DNA of 64,000 bases, taken from VAZQ01 sp963841705 (GTDB lineage: Bacteria; Pseudomonadota; Alphaproteobacteria; Rhizobiales; Xanthobacteraceae). The stretch spans positions 62,001 to 126,000 of the forward strand of contig CAWJDY010000019.1 of NCBI GenBank assembly GCA_963841705.1, in the 5' to 3' direction. The notes beneath the pieces were generated by a model. The model did not search any database, was not told the origin of the DNA, and saw only the letters and a program-made list of their open reading frames with translations. Within the stretch, counting starts at the first letter, position 1. Every line of letters begins with the position of its first letter. Shown in pieces: positions 1 to 9,231 of this stretch. The translations under genes and the position numbers were made by a program.

Positions 1-878
1 GCAAACGAGGCAAGCGTATATTTGTAGCTGTTCTCGGTGTGAATGGTCTCGCCCGGGCGGAACTCTATGCTGCGGCCGGCCACGCCGACTTTCTGACGCT
101 TCTTGCTGGCGAGGTGCATCTCGATGCGGTGTCGCTCGGAATTGAAGAACGCGTGGTGGCTGAAGCTCGCGGGGTCGAACGTCGCGCCGAGCTCGCGGTT
201 GATGCGCGTGAGCAGGTTGAAGTTGAACTTGGCGGTAATGCCGGCTGCATCATTATACGCGGCATTGAGGATGCCCGCATCCTTCACCAGATCGACGCCG
301 ATAATCAGCGTCGAGCGATCTCCGAGCATGCGCCCGGCATGGCGCAGGAACGCGCAGGCCTCGTGCGGCTCGAAATTGCCGATCGTCGATCCCGGGAAGA
401 ATCCGGCATGTGGAAGCCGCTCCACCTCCGGCGGCAGCGTAAACGGGCGGGTGAAGTCCGCTTCGACCGGCAGCACGGCGAATTGCGGGTGATCGCGCCG
501 AAGCTCCTGCGCCTCGCTGAGGAGCATTTCCGCGGAAATGTCTACCGGGACATATGCGGCTATCCCGGACGCGGCATCAATCAGGATTCTCGCCTTCTTG
601 CTCGAGCCACTGCCAAACTCGACGAGGGCGCCACCCGCCGGGATGAAGCGAGCGATCTCGCTCGCATGCTCGTGCAGGATCGCCATCTCGCAACGAGTCA
701 AATAATATTCCGGGGTGGCGGTAATGGCTTCGAACAGCTGCGCGCCGGCCTCGTCATAGAAATATTTCGGCGGGATCCGCTTGGGCTTTGCCGTCAATCC
801 GGCAATGACCTCAGCCGCGAGCGAGGACTGCGGGAGCGGCACCGGGTGGCGAAATGCGGCCTGACTACGAGCGGCCAT
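1..878 (-). CDS. egtD: L-histidine N-alpha-methyltransferase EgtD (partial, runs off left edge)
   Basis: EgtD trimethylates histidine to hercynine with SAM, an early step of ergothioneine synthesis in the cytosol. Reading leftward from ATG at 878 gives 292 open codons. It shows KYFYDEAGAQLFEAI near the N-terminus, the SAM-binding VEFGSGSSKKARIL, PGSTIGNFEPHEA, and NAAYNDAAGITAKFNFNL, all typical of the DUF2260/EgtD methyltransferase. The family is about 320 residues, so some 30 C-terminal residues lie outside the window. The start overlaps the end of egtB by 14 nt, which points to translational coupling in an egtB-egtD operon. Confidence 0.95.
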   Translation of the reverse strand, partial: MAARSQAAFRHPVPLPQSSLAAEVIAGLTAKPKRIPPKYFYDEAGAQLFEAITATPEYYLTRCEMAILHEHASEIARFIPAGGALVEFGSGSSKKARILIDAASGIAAYVPVDISAEMLLSEAQELRRDHPQFAVLPVEADFTRPFTLPPEVERLPHAGFFPGSTIGNFEPHEACAFLRHAGRMLGDRSTLIIGVDLVKDAGILNAAYNDAAGITAKFNFNLLTRINRELGATFDPASFSHHAFFNSERHRIEMHLASKKRQKVGVAGRSIEFRPGETIHTENSYKYTLASF

Positions 879-2181
879 TGCTCAACTCCTGAAAATTTGC
901 TCGCGATTGCGCGCGCCCGCTGTACTCGACCAGCCGCAAGCCGCTGAATTGCCAGCGCGCCTGCGGATAGAAGAAATTTCGATAGCTGGCGCGCGCATGC
1001 CCCTCGGGCGTCGCATGCGAGCTGCCGCGCAGAACCATCTGATTGATCATGAACTTGCCGTTGTATTCACCAAGTGCCCCCTGTGCCGCGACATAGCCGG
1101 GATAGGGAAGATAGGCGCTGCGGGTCCATTGCCACACCTGCCCGAAGGCGCCGTCAAGCAGGCCCAAACGCGCTGCGACTTCCCATTCAGCCTCGCTGGG
1201 CAGGTGCTTGCCGGCCCAGCGTGCAAACGCATCGGCCTCGTAATAGCTCACGTGGGAAACCGGCGCGCGCGGCTCGATTGGCCGCAAGCCGCCGAGAGTC
1301 ATCCCAGCCCACCTCCCATCGACCTCGCGCCAGTAGCCCGGCGCGTTCCAGCTCTCGGCCTCGACGACAGCCCACCCATCCGACAGCCATAGCGACGGCG
1401 TTGCATAGCCGCCGTCATGCATGAATTCCAGCCACTGCGCATTCGTGACAAGGGACCGTGCAATGCGGACAGGCTGCAGCAACACTTGATGCGCCGGTCG
1501 CTCGTTGTCGAAACAAAAGCCTTCCGCAGCAAAGCCGACAGGGTGAATTCCCTCGGGTAGCTCCACGAATCCCTGCGACGACACTTGCCCGGATGGAGCC
1601 TGCCAGGAGCGATCATAAGCCGGCGCAATCGGATTGTGCGCAAAGGCATGCAGGATATCCGTGAGCAGCAGCTCCTGATGCTGCTGCTCGTGGTGCAGTC
1701 CGATCTCGAGGATCCGGCATATGTCCGAGAGCTTGGAGCTTCTCGCGTTTGCAAGCAGATGCTCAACCGCCTGATTGACATGCTCGCGATAGGCGGCGAC
1801 CTCCTCGCAGCTGGGTCGCGTCAGCAGTCCGCGGCGCGGGCGCGCGTGACGGGGACCGGCGGCGACATAATACGAGTTGAACAGAAACGCGAAACTCTCA
1901 TTGAAAACGCGATATCCTCGAGCGTGCGTCGCCAGAAGAAATTGCTCCAAGAACCACGTGGTGTGCGCGCGGTGCCACTTGGTGGGACTGGCATCGGGCA
2001 TCGATTGCACCACCTGATCCTCTTCGCTGAGCGCAGCAGCGCGTCGCTCGGTTTCCGAGCGGACATCGCGAAAGCGACCACGCCAGGCACGCGGATCGGG
2101 CGAGGAGCGCGTTACCGCCCCTGGCAAAGCGAGCTCGAACTGAGGGCGACGGAGAGCGGTAGACATGGGCAAGGGCGTCAT
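865..2181 (-). CDS. egtB: Ergothioneine biosynthesis protein EgtB
   Basis: EgtB is the non-haem iron enzyme that oxidatively joins hercynine to a thiol donor to form the sulfoxide precursor of ergothioneine. The N-terminal DinB-like domain carries KWHRAH (residues 68-73) and HHEQQHQE (163-170), matching the three-histidine iron site. The C-terminal half is an FGE-sulfatase fold with APVSHVSYYEADAFARWAG and QVWQWTRSAYLPYPGY. The ATG at 2181 gives 438 residues, the usual family length. A longer reading to 2319 adds residues with no family resemblance, and ATG 2166 is an alternative. Neither start has a strong ribosome site. Confidence 0.95.
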   Translation of the reverse strand: MTPLPMSTALRRPQFELALPGAVTRSSPDPRAWRGRFRDVRSETERRAAALSEEDQVVQSMPDASPTKWHRAHTTWFLEQFLLATHARGYRVFNESFAFLFNSYYVAAGPRHARPRRGLLTRPSCEEVAAYREHVNQAVEHLLANARSSKLSDICRILEIGLHHEQQHQELLLTDILHAFAHNPIAPAYDRSWQAPSGQVSSQGFVELPEGIHPVGFAAEGFCFDNERPAHQVLLQPVRIARSLVTNAQWLEFMHDGGYATPSLWLSDGWAVVEAESWNAPGYWREVDGRWAGMTLGGLRPIEPRAPVSHVSYYEADAFARWAGKHLPSEAEWEVAARLGLLDGAFGQVWQWTRSAYLPYPGYVAAQGALGEYNGKFMINQMVLRGSSHATPEGHARASYRNFFYPQARWQFSGLRLVEYSGRAQSRANFQELSNGRS

Positions 2182-2373
2182 GCCCAATCCGGGGTTGGAG
2201 AAATCGACACGTGAAAAAACCGGCTTTGACTGTCGAGGTTCCTTATATAGTGCAGGCCAGCCGCGATATAGACCGGCCAGCCGCGCGTGACTGTCTCCTC
2301 GCGCATATTTTACATGCAACGAGCACAGCCATCTCCCTGCAAGAAAAGCGCAACCGTTTCCGCAAGATAGGGC

Positions 2374-2862
2374 TCATTTCACAGCCGCTGCCCCGGCATT
2401 CGCCGCCGCCCCGTCTTGCTGGCCCGTGCCGCCGCTCACGCCGATTGCACCGATGATCTTGTCGTTGACCACAATGGGTATTCCGCCTTCGGAGGCGACC
2501 GGCCGCTCTGGAAACGTCATGAATACCATGTTCCCGGCGGCATACTGATCGGCAAACACCTTGCTCGGAACGCGGAAGTTGACCGCAGTGCGGGCTTTGC
2601 CCTGGGAGATCTCGATGGAGGCGAGTTGGACCCCATCCATCTTCTCGAAGTAGACGAGCTCTCCCGCGGGCCCTACAACGGAGATCGCAATCCGCCAATT
2701 GTTCTTCTTGGCTTCGGCCAGAGCCGCCCCGGCGACGGCCTTCGCCTGCTCGTTGGTGATGGGGGCGCCATAATCGGGTTTCGGCGCCGGCTGCGCAACC
2801 GCCGCGTTTCCCAGAACGAGCATTGAGCCGATACCAAGCAGGATTGAGAAATGAGTTCGCAT
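2374..2862 (-). CDS. GlcG/HbpS-family heme-binding-like protein, secreted
   Basis: A 162-residue protein with a signal peptide (MRTHFSILLGIGSMLVLG, cleavage probably after AVAQ), so periplasmic. The mature part is a single GlcG/HbpS domain (DUF336): ITNEQAKAVAGAALAEAKK at the start, then GELVYFEKMDGVQLASIE and GGIPIVVNDKIIGAIGVSGG. Family members bind haem or small ligands, or accompany oxidoreductases. The substrate here cannot be read from sequence. It stands alone and diverges from the transglycosylase gene to its right. The family call is firm, the function is open. Confidence 0.85.
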   Translation of the reverse strand: MRTHFSILLGIGSMLVLGNAAVAQPAPKPDYGAPITNEQAKAVAGAALAEAKKNNWRIAISVVGPAGELVYFEKMDGVQLASIEISQGKARTAVNFRVPSKVFADQYAAGNMVFMTFPERPVASEGGIPIVVNDKIIGAIGVSGGTGQQDGAAANAGAAAVK

Positions 2863-3077
2863 GCCCCTGTCTCCGACGCCGTTCTGGTCATGGCGTCATG
2901 ATGTTGTCCAAAAGTCGTCGTCACTCAGACCAGACATAACGCAGCATTATCGTAATGCTGGCGGCACGCGGGCCTGCGCAAGCCGCTCCATCAGAATAGG
3001 CGAGTTGGCGTTCCAGGGGCAAGGTGCGCAATCACAAACAATTCCCTCAAAACACGAGGCAAGCGGGGCAAATACAC

Positions 3078-4292
3078 ATGACACGACACATGCGGGGCGC
3101 CACGGCACTCATGGCGGTGCTGCTCCTTGGGCTTCCGACGGTCGCCCTGGGACAGGCCAATTGTCGCAATACCGGCAGCTTCGAAGCCTGGCTCGCAGAT
3201 TTCAAGAAGGAGGCGCTGGCCAAAGGCATCTCGGCCTCGGCGATCGCCGCCGCCTCACCCTACCTCGTGCTTGACCAGCGCATCATCAACATCGATCGCG
3301 GACAACGATTTTTCGCTCAGAACTTCGTCGAGATCTCCGACAAGATGCTGGCAGGGCGCTCGCCCAGCGCCGGCATGAATCAAATAAAAAAACATCAAGC
3401 TCTGTTCGCACGCGAAGAGAAGGAGTTCGGCGTCCCCGCCTCGGTCATAACCGCCTTTTGGGCGCTGGAGAGCGATTTCGGGGCCGGACAGGGCAAGGAC
3501 AATGCGATAAAGTCTCTCGCGACGCTTGCCTATGATTGCCGGCGTTCGGAGATGTTCCGCGGTCACCTTCTCGATGCGCTACGGCTGATCGAACGCGGCG
3601 ATCTTCGCCCTGATGAGATGATCGGCTCCTGGGCGGGCGAGCTCGGCCAGACCCAGCTGATGCCGTCGGAATACATGGCGCATGCCGTCGACTATGACGG
3701 GGACGGCCGACGCAACCTGATCAAGAGCGCGGCCGACGTCATCGGCTCCACCGGCAAATATCTGGTTCACCTCGGCTGGAAGCGCGGCGAGCCCTGGCTG
3801 CAGGAAGTGCGCGTACCCGCCAATCTGCCGTGGAAGGAGGCCGACCTTTCGATCCAGCACCCGCGCTCGCAATGGGCAGCCTGGGGCGTCACCCGCGTCG
3901 ACGGCAAGCCGTTGCAGGCCGACAACATGCCGGCGTCGGTCGTGCTTCCGGTCGGACGCTTTGGACCGGCCTTTCTCGCCTACGACAATTTCCAGGTCTA
4001 TCTCAAATGGAACCAGTCGCTCAATTATTCGTTGACTGCCGCCTATTATGCCACCCGCATTGACGGCGCGCCGCCCATGAACAAAGGGAGCGGCAATATT
4101 CCCAAGATCAGTTTTGAGGAGACGCGCGAGCTCCAGCAGATCCTGGAGAAGCGCGGCTACGACGTGGGCCGGATAGATGGCGTGCTTGGGCTCAAGAGCC
4201 GTGTTGCCATCCGAGACGTGCAGCTCAAGCTCGGCCAACCGGCCGACGGCTGGCCAACGACCGAGTTGCTCGCGCGGCTGCGCGCCCCGTAA
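3078..4292 (+). CDS. Lytic murein transglycosylase (MltB/SLT_2 family) with peptidoglycan-binding domain
   Basis: Cleaves the MurNAc-GlcNAc bond of peptidoglycan with 1,6-anhydro product, in the periplasm. Starting at ATG 3078 gives 404 residues with a signal peptide (LMAVLLLGLPTVALGQ). The SLT_2 domain follows, with the catalytic-glutamate segment FWALESDFGAGQGKDN and the family motif GELGQTQLMPSEYMAHAVD. The last 60 residues are a PG_binding_1 domain (LQQILEKRGYDVGRIDGVLG). An in-frame ATG at 3024 lies before the signal peptide and is less likely. The gene is convergent with the MetE-like gene, and two long hairpins lie between them. Confidence 0.93.
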   Translation: MTRHMRGATALMAVLLLGLPTVALGQANCRNTGSFEAWLADFKKEALAKGISASAIAAASPYLVLDQRIINIDRGQRFFAQNFVEISDKMLAGRSPSAGMNQIKKHQALFAREEKEFGVPASVITAFWALESDFGAGQGKDNAIKSLATLAYDCRRSEMFRGHLLDALRLIERGDLRPDEMIGSWAGELGQTQLMPSEYMAHAVDYDGDGRRNLIKSAADVIGSTGKYLVHLGWKRGEPWLQEVRVPANLPWKEADLSIQHPRSQWAAWGVTRVDGKPLQADNMPASVVLPVGRFGPAFLAYDNFQVYLKWNQSLNYSLTAAYYATRIDGAPPMNKGSGNIPKISFEETRELQQILEKRGYDVGRIDGVLGLKSRVAIRDVQLKLGQPADGWPTTELLARLRAP

Positions 4293-4310
4293 TAGACCCG
4301 ATCCGAATGA

Positions 4311-4371
4311 TGTAGGGTGGGTTAGCTGCACAAGTCGGCTCCCTGAGCCGACTTGTGCAGCGTAACCCACC
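4311..4371. repeat. Long inverted repeat (hairpin A)
   Basis: Near-perfect palindrome with arms of about 24 bp. The left arm starts GTGGGTTAGCTGCACAAG; the right arm is its complement with one extra base. The loop is CCCTG. It lies between convergent genes and could act as a bidirectional terminator, but the flanking TAGGGTGGGTT motif recurs elsewhere in the window, which suggests a dispersed repeat family. Confidence 0.85.
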
Positions 4372-4445
4372 GTCCACAAACGGCCCACGTGTAAACCCAC
4401 CCCCGCCACGCCAGCCGAGTCCCGATCACAGACGGGTTCCGTATG

Positions 4446-4509
4446 GTGGTGGGTTACGCTGTACGAGTCCGCTGCGGGCAGCGGACTCGTACAGCTAACC
4501 CACCCTACG
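4446..4509. repeat. Long inverted repeat (hairpin B), mirror partner of hairpin A
   Basis: Arms of about 25 bp (GTGGGTTACGCTGTACGAG and its complement) around a GGG loop. The outer part is the same family as hairpin A but in opposite orientation: the extra base is in the left arm here and in the right arm there. The two copies differ in the inner stem with paired changes, so the fold is kept. Confidence 0.85.
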
Positions 4510-4526
4510 CAGTTAGCTAGATCGAT

Positions 4527-5681
4527 TTACCCCGCCCACAATTCCTTGGTGGCGAGCTGCGCGCCCTCGACCAGCGATCTGAGCTTTGCCCATACGATGC
4601 TCGGATGAACCTCCTTCGAGCCGGCAAAGGTGGCAAACCCGCAATCGGCACCGGCGATCACGTTCTCCCGCCCCACCAGCTTGGCAAAACGCCCGATGCG
4701 CTGAGCAACGAGCTCCGGATGCTCGACCAGCACGGTCGAATGACTGATCACCCCCGGAATGAGAGACTTGCCCCCTGGCAACTTGACGCGCTCCCACACG
4801 GTCCACTCGTGCTCGTGACGTGGATTGGCCGCCTCAACGGAATAAGCGCCCGCGCCTATGTTCAGGATCACGTCTACGACATCCTTGAGCTCCAGGTCGT
4901 GCACCCGTGGTCCCATGTTGATACCGTAGCAGGTGTGGTGCCGGATTGCTTCCGCGGGAATGTTGCGCAGCGCGTGATTGAGCGCCTCCACGCGCATCTC
5001 GGCCCATTTGCGCCATTGCTGTAATGTCAGATCGGGCGTCTTGGTCCAGTAGGTGACCAGCTGGGGATCGTCGATCTGCAGCAGGAGACCGGCTCGGACG
5101 ATCGCCTCGTATTCTTCCCGCAGCGCTTCCGCAATCGCGAACAGATACTCCTCGTCGCTCTTGTAGTAGCGGTTGCGCAGCCAATCCGCTGCGCTCGCCG
5201 GCGAAATCGCCGGCATGAACACCTCGAGCACATTGGCGCCGTCGAGCGCGCACTTGAGGTTATCGATATCGATTTGCAGTCTCGCCATTCCGCGGTAGGT
5301 TACGGGCGCGGTGCAGATCATGCGGTTCGGGCGCACGGCACCAGGGCTTGCCGCGTAGAACTCAGGAAACGACCTTGCCTCGCGTGATTGAGCCCACGGA
5401 TTCTGCCGCGGACTGTCTCGATCCAACTCGAATCCGCCGAGCCGCTCATTCACATAGGAGACGAAGCTCGCCTTCCCGAACTCCCCATCGTCGATGACGT
5501 CGATGCCAATCTCGATCTGCTTGCGCACGACCTCGTTGACGGCACTGCGCAAGCGCGCAGCGTAAGCCTTCTCGTCGACCGCCCTGCCCTGCTGCTTGGC
5601 CTCGACCGCATCGAGAAGGTCGGACGGGCGCGGCAGGCTGCCGACGTGGGTCGTAAGGATGCGCTCGATGCTGCGGTTCAT
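4527..5681 (-). CDS. Cobalamin-independent methionine synthase II-like (MetE C-terminal) protein
   Basis: 384 residues of the UROD/MetE C-terminal fold. It begins MNRSIERILTTHVGSLPRP, as in stand-alone MetE-like proteins. The zinc-site elements are visible: HHTCYGINMG, then an acidic segment, then IAGADCGFATF near the C-terminus. Full MetE has about 750 residues with an N-terminal duplicate, so this is a short paralogue. Such proteins transfer methyl groups from substrates other than folate, or lack proven activity. It is last in a leftward operon, 6 nt after the TctC-like gene. Confidence 0.85.
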   Translation of the reverse strand: MNRSIERILTTHVGSLPRPSDLLDAVEAKQQGRAVDEKAYAARLRSAVNEVVRKQIEIGIDVIDDGEFGKASFVSYVNERLGGFELDRDSPRQNPWAQSREARSFPEFYAASPGAVRPNRMICTAPVTYRGMARLQIDIDNLKCALDGANVLEVFMPAISPASAADWLRNRYYKSDEEYLFAIAEALREEYEAIVRAGLLLQIDDPQLVTYWTKTPDLTLQQWRKWAEMRVEALNHALRNIPAEAIRHHTCYGINMGPRVHDLELKDVVDVILNIGAGAYSVEAANPRHEHEWTVWERVKLPGGKSLIPGVISHSTVLVEHPELVAQRIGRFAKLVGRENVIAGADCGFATFAGSKEVHPSIVWAKLRSLVEGAQLATKELWAG

Positions 5682-5687
5682 GTGGCG

Positions 5688-6752
5688 CTAACCACCGCCT
5701 TTGGTCTCAGCAAAAAGCTTGCGGGCATATTCCAGGAATTCAGGCGGCGCTGCCGTCATCGCATCGATGGCGCGCACGACCTCGTCGCCATCGATGGGGC
5801 TCACGTCGAGCTTCAGCTCGGCGGCATCACCGAGGTATTGCGGATCCCGGTAGACTGCGAGAAATGCTTCCTGCAACGCCCTCGCGCGCTCCGCCGGCAG
5901 GTTGGGAGGCGCCGCGATCGGCCGCGAAATCGCATACGGCAACTCCGCAAGCTCGATCAGGGCGCGTGCCGCCTCGTTCTTGGCGAGCTCACGCGCGGTT
6001 GGCACGTCCGGGAATTCGGGATGCCGGGTAGCCCGCGCGAACTGAACCAGCACCCGAAAGTTGCTCCCCGGCTTGAGCCATTCAGGTTTCGCCGCCTTCA
6101 GCGAGGAGAGATCGACCGTGCGGCCATGGACCTCCCCGCGCTCGATCGCGACATAGATCGCCGGGTTGTCGGGAAAGCCAACGACCTGCTTCACATGCAG
6201 CCCAATGGTGTCATGCAGGATGATAGGGACGTCATTGCCGATGCCGCCCTCGGCGCTGCCCCCGAGCACCAATGGCGGAAGATCCTGCTGGCGCGCCTCG
6301 TCGATGGATTTCACCGGCGCGTCCTTGCGCACGACGAGAATGTTGGCGTCGTTCTGGAAGCTCGCCGGAGAACCGAGCCAAGTCAGCTTGCGCGGATTGA
6401 ACTGAACATTGGTGCCGCCGAGGAGACCGATGAGCGGCATGTTATGCGAGAACATGCCGATGGCGGTGCCGTCGTTCGGGGCGAAATTGTAAAGATAGTT
6501 TGCAGCGCGCAGCCCGCCTGCACCCGCCATGTTCTGCACGTTGACGGGCGGATTGCCCGGAATAAACCTTCCGAGATGGCGAGCAAGCAGCCGGGCATAG
6601 GCGTCGTGGCTGCCTCCCGCTCCGGTGCCGACAATGAAAGTGATCTCTTTGTTCCGATAAAAGGCGGCGATGGGATCGGCGCCGGCGGGAGCGGTCGCAA
6701 GCACGCCTGTCAGCAAAACCGCGGCCACCCATCGGGCGATCATCTCAGCCAT
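5688..6752 (-). CDS. TctC/Bug-type periplasmic solute-binding protein
   Basis: 354 residues from ATG 6752 (ATG 6743 is an alternative): signal peptide MIARWVAAVLLTGVLATAPAGA, then the Bug-family strand ITFIVGTGAGGSHDAYARLL and GAGGLRAANYLYNFAPNDG. These proteins capture carboxylates for tripartite (TctABC) transporters. No TctA or TctB gene is nearby, so it is an orphan. The reading frame stays open far upstream without family similarity, which is why the inner start was chosen. It is 6 nt from the MetE-like gene and 65 nt from the next binding protein. Confidence 0.85.
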   Translation of the reverse strand: MAEMIARWVAAVLLTGVLATAPAGADPIAAFYRNKEITFIVGTGAGGSHDAYARLLARHLGRFIPGNPPVNVQNMAGAGGLRAANYLYNFAPNDGTAIGMFSHNMPLIGLLGGTNVQFNPRKLTWLGSPASFQNDANILVVRKDAPVKSIDEARQQDLPPLVLGGSAEGGIGNDVPIILHDTIGLHVKQVVGFPDNPAIYVAIERGEVHGRTVDLSSLKAAKPEWLKPGSNFRVLVQFARATRHPEFPDVPTARELAKNEAARALIELAELPYAISRPIAAPPNLPAERARALQEAFLAVYRDPQYLGDAAELKLDVSPIDGDEVVRAIDAMTAAPPEFLEYARKLFAETKGGG

Positions 6753-6817
6753 AGCCCTTGCCACCCGACAAGCGTCCCAAATGATTGAAGGCATCGACGT
6801 AGCGCATGCGCGGCCGA

Positions 6818-7861
6818 TTATCTCGACGGCCCGACGATTGTTTTCTGAAAGAGGTCCTGCCACTTGCGGGACTGGTCGAGCATGGCGGCGGAATCGATGA
6901 GCTTGAAGGGGACTCGGTATGGCGGCTCGGTATTCAGATGCACCGGCAGGAACTGCCGGTCGGCAAAGATTTTCTGAGCATCCGATATGAGGAAGTCGTA
7001 GAACAGCAGAGCTGCATAGGGGTGGGGCGCATTGCGGGCGAGCCCTTCGGCGGTGGAGCGTGCGACGGCCGGCGGCAGCGTGAACCAGTCGACCGGCGCG
7101 CCCTTGCGCTTGCTCTGCTCGGCCAAATAGCCGTAAGCGGAAAGAGCGAGCGGCACCTCCCCGGCAGCAATGAGGTTGTTGATCAGGCTGTGTCCTTTGC
7201 GCACGGAGATGCCGTTTGCGGCCACGATGTCGCGGAATAGCTGCAGTCCGCGCTGCTCGCCGAGATCCTTCACCACTTCGGCAAACCAATCGAAATCGTC
7301 AGCCTCGATGCCGAGCTTTCCTTTCCACTGCGGCTGCAACAGTCCCTCGTAGGATTTGGGGAGGGAGTCCCTGCGGATGATGTTGGTGTTGTAGGCCTGG
7401 ACGAACAACGTGAAATACATCGCGACCCATTGCCGGTGCGACGGAACCGCGTCCGGGACGATATCGGCAAGATATGGCGACTTTACCTCCTGCAGCAGGT
7501 TCTCGCGATAGAGCGGCTCGAGCGCCGAGCTCGCGCCCGCCATGATGTCCACGTCGAAGCGTCGCGCCCTGGCTTCGCTCAAGACGCGCTGCAAAAACCC
7601 CTCGGAATCCGAACGCCAGACCTTGACCTTGACGGCGTATTTTTTGTCGAACGCCGCGACCAGCGCGGCAATATCCGCAGGTGGAATGGACGAGTATAGC
7701 GTGAGCTCCTTCTCGCGTTTTGCGCCCTCCGCCAGGCGCTGCTGGCGATCGGCGCCCTGGTACCCAGCGATCTCTGCGACCGGGTTTGTCTGCGCCAGGG
7801 CGGCTTTCACGCCCAGGCAGAGCGCCGCAACCGCAGCTATCGCAGCAGATCGTGTTCGCAT
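6818..7861 (-). CDS. ABC-type extracellular solute-binding protein (iron/FbpA-like)
   Basis: 347 residues with signal peptide MRTRSAAIAAVAALCLGVKAALA. The mature protein has ELTLYSSIPPADIAALVAAF and YNTNIIRRDSLPKSYEGLL, typical of the family that includes Fe(III)- and thiamine-binding proteins. The ligand cannot be assigned. No permease or ATPase is adjacent. It lies in the leftward run between the luciferase-like gene and the TctC-like gene. Confidence 0.82.
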   Translation of the reverse strand: MRTRSAAIAAVAALCLGVKAALAQTNPVAEIAGYQGADRQQRLAEGAKREKELTLYSSIPPADIAALVAAFDKKYAVKVKVWRSDSEGFLQRVLSEARARRFDVDIMAGASSALEPLYRENLLQEVKSPYLADIVPDAVPSHRQWVAMYFTLFVQAYNTNIIRRDSLPKSYEGLLQPQWKGKLGIEADDFDWFAEVVKDLGEQRGLQLFRDIVAANGISVRKGHSLINNLIAAGEVPLALSAYGYLAEQSKRKGAPVDWFTLPPAVARSTAEGLARNAPHPYAALLFYDFLISDAQKIFADRQFLPVHLNTEPPYRVPFKLIDSAAMLDQSRKWQDLFQKTIVGPSR

Positions 7862-7996
7862 GCGAGCGTCCGGACGCTCCCCAATTCAGGAGGGGCTTGA
7901 AGCATGGCACGATTGGCTCGCCTTGTCAGCGCGACAGGACCGCCCATGCAAATATGGGCCGCCTACTGCTGCGGGATGCCAGCCTTTTCGCGCACC

Positions 7997-9193
7997 CTAT
8001 TCCAGCGCAGGGCTTGGAGCTCGCGGTCGAATAGCGGGCTGTCGGTTCGGCACGCGCATTCCGGCGCGCGCGAGGCGAGGCAGCACCTCCTCGCAAAAAT
8101 ACGGCAGCTCCGAGAGATAATTGACGAACGAGAGCGCGATCCCGCGCACCCCCGCTTTGCTGATCGTCGCGAGCTCTTCTGCAACATGATCAGGCGTGCC
8201 GACGAAGGGATAACCGCCGACGGCATTCGCTGCGAAGTAGCGGCGCTTTGCTTCGTATTCCTCGCGCGGAATGCTCTGCGGCGTGATGTTCCTGTTCGCC
8301 AGCATCCCATCGATGGCGCCCCAATCCGCATTCTCGATCATGGCGTGGCGGTAGTAATCGTCCGCCTCCTTTTGCGAGGGACGGCAAATCACCTGGCCGA
8401 CCGTGTAGACCTCGATTTCCCGGCCGAGCTGTTGGGCGGCGGCCTTGATCTCCGCGACCTTCTGCGCGTTGCCCTCGAGCGATGTGCGCGAGCCCGCCGT
8501 CGCCACAAAGAATGCATCGCAGTTGCGCAAGGCGAACGCTTGGCCGACCGGCGAGGAGCCCGCATTCATGAGGATGGGGCGCGTGCCGCCATAAGGCTTG
8601 GGATAGGCCCGCACGCCTTTGAGCCGCAGAAACTGTCCTTCGAAATCGAACTGAGCTTCATCCGACCAGGCCCGCCTGACGACATCGAGCCATTCCTGCG
8701 CGTAATCATAGCGGACGTCGTGATCGCGCTGCTTCACCCCGAACATCTCGAACTCGCCTTCGTTCCAGCCGACGACGATATTGAGGCCGAAGCGGCCCTC
8801 ACCGACATGGTCGGCGGTGACGAACTCTTTGGCAGCGATCAACGGATGAAACAGCGGCGCATGCACGGTACCGAAAACGGTGATGTGCTCGGTCGCGCCC
8901 AGGAGGCCCACGGCCCAGGTGACGGTCTCGAGGGTCGCACCGTGGAAATCGGTCTCCCCGCCGTAGCCTTTCCAGCGGCCGATCGGCAGCATGAAATCGA
9001 TCCCGGCCGCGTCCGCCATGCGGACGAGGCGCAGGCAGTCCGGCCAGCTCGCCGACCAGCGCTCGGGCACCTTGGTCGCCGAGCGTCCCGAGGAGCAGTT
9101 TGCGCCAAAGATTCCGATCTTGAGCGCGTTGCCGTTGTACATGGCAATGCGATCGTGCATCGATGCCGTTCGCGCCAGCGCGGCGTCCTCCAT
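7997..9193 (-). CDS. LLM-class flavin-dependent monooxygenase (RutA/SfnG-like)
   Basis: 398 residues of the bacterial-luciferase fold, which uses reduced FMN and oxygen on small substrates. Visible are KIGIFGANCSSGRSATKVPE, ADAAGIDFMLPIGRWKGYGG, the central VGEGRFGLNIVVGWNEGEFE, and NAGSSPVGQAFALRNCDAFF. This resembles pyrimidine and sulfone monooxygenases; the substrate is unknown. M12 (9160) is a plausible inner start. It sits 38 nt downstream of the NMT1-type binding protein gene, so uptake and oxidation of one substrate may be linked. Confidence 0.88.
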   Translation of the reverse strand: MEDAALARTASMHDRIAMYNGNALKIGIFGANCSSGRSATKVPERWSASWPDCLRLVRMADAAGIDFMLPIGRWKGYGGETDFHGATLETVTWAVGLLGATEHITVFGTVHAPLFHPLIAAKEFVTADHVGEGRFGLNIVVGWNEGEFEMFGVKQRDHDVRYDYAQEWLDVVRRAWSDEAQFDFEGQFLRLKGVRAYPKPYGGTRPILMNAGSSPVGQAFALRNCDAFFVATAGSRTSLEGNAQKVAEIKAAAQQLGREIEVYTVGQVICRPSQKEADDYYRHAMIENADWGAIDGMLANRNITPQSIPREEYEAKRRYFAANAVGGYPFVGTPDHVAEELATISKAGVRGIALSFVNYLSELPYFCEEVLPRLARAGMRVPNRQPAIRPRAPSPALE

Positions 9194-9231
9194 CTTTGCT
9201 CGTCATGGCCGCATGACGGTGGAAAGCTCGT

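Noticed and set aside
39..947. Long rightward frame over egtD
   Set aside because: Antisense of egtD; no family similarity and atypical Arg-rich composition.
5388..6788. 466-codon rightward frame
   Set aside because: Mirror of the MetE-like and TctC-like genes on the other strand; high GC keeps it open.
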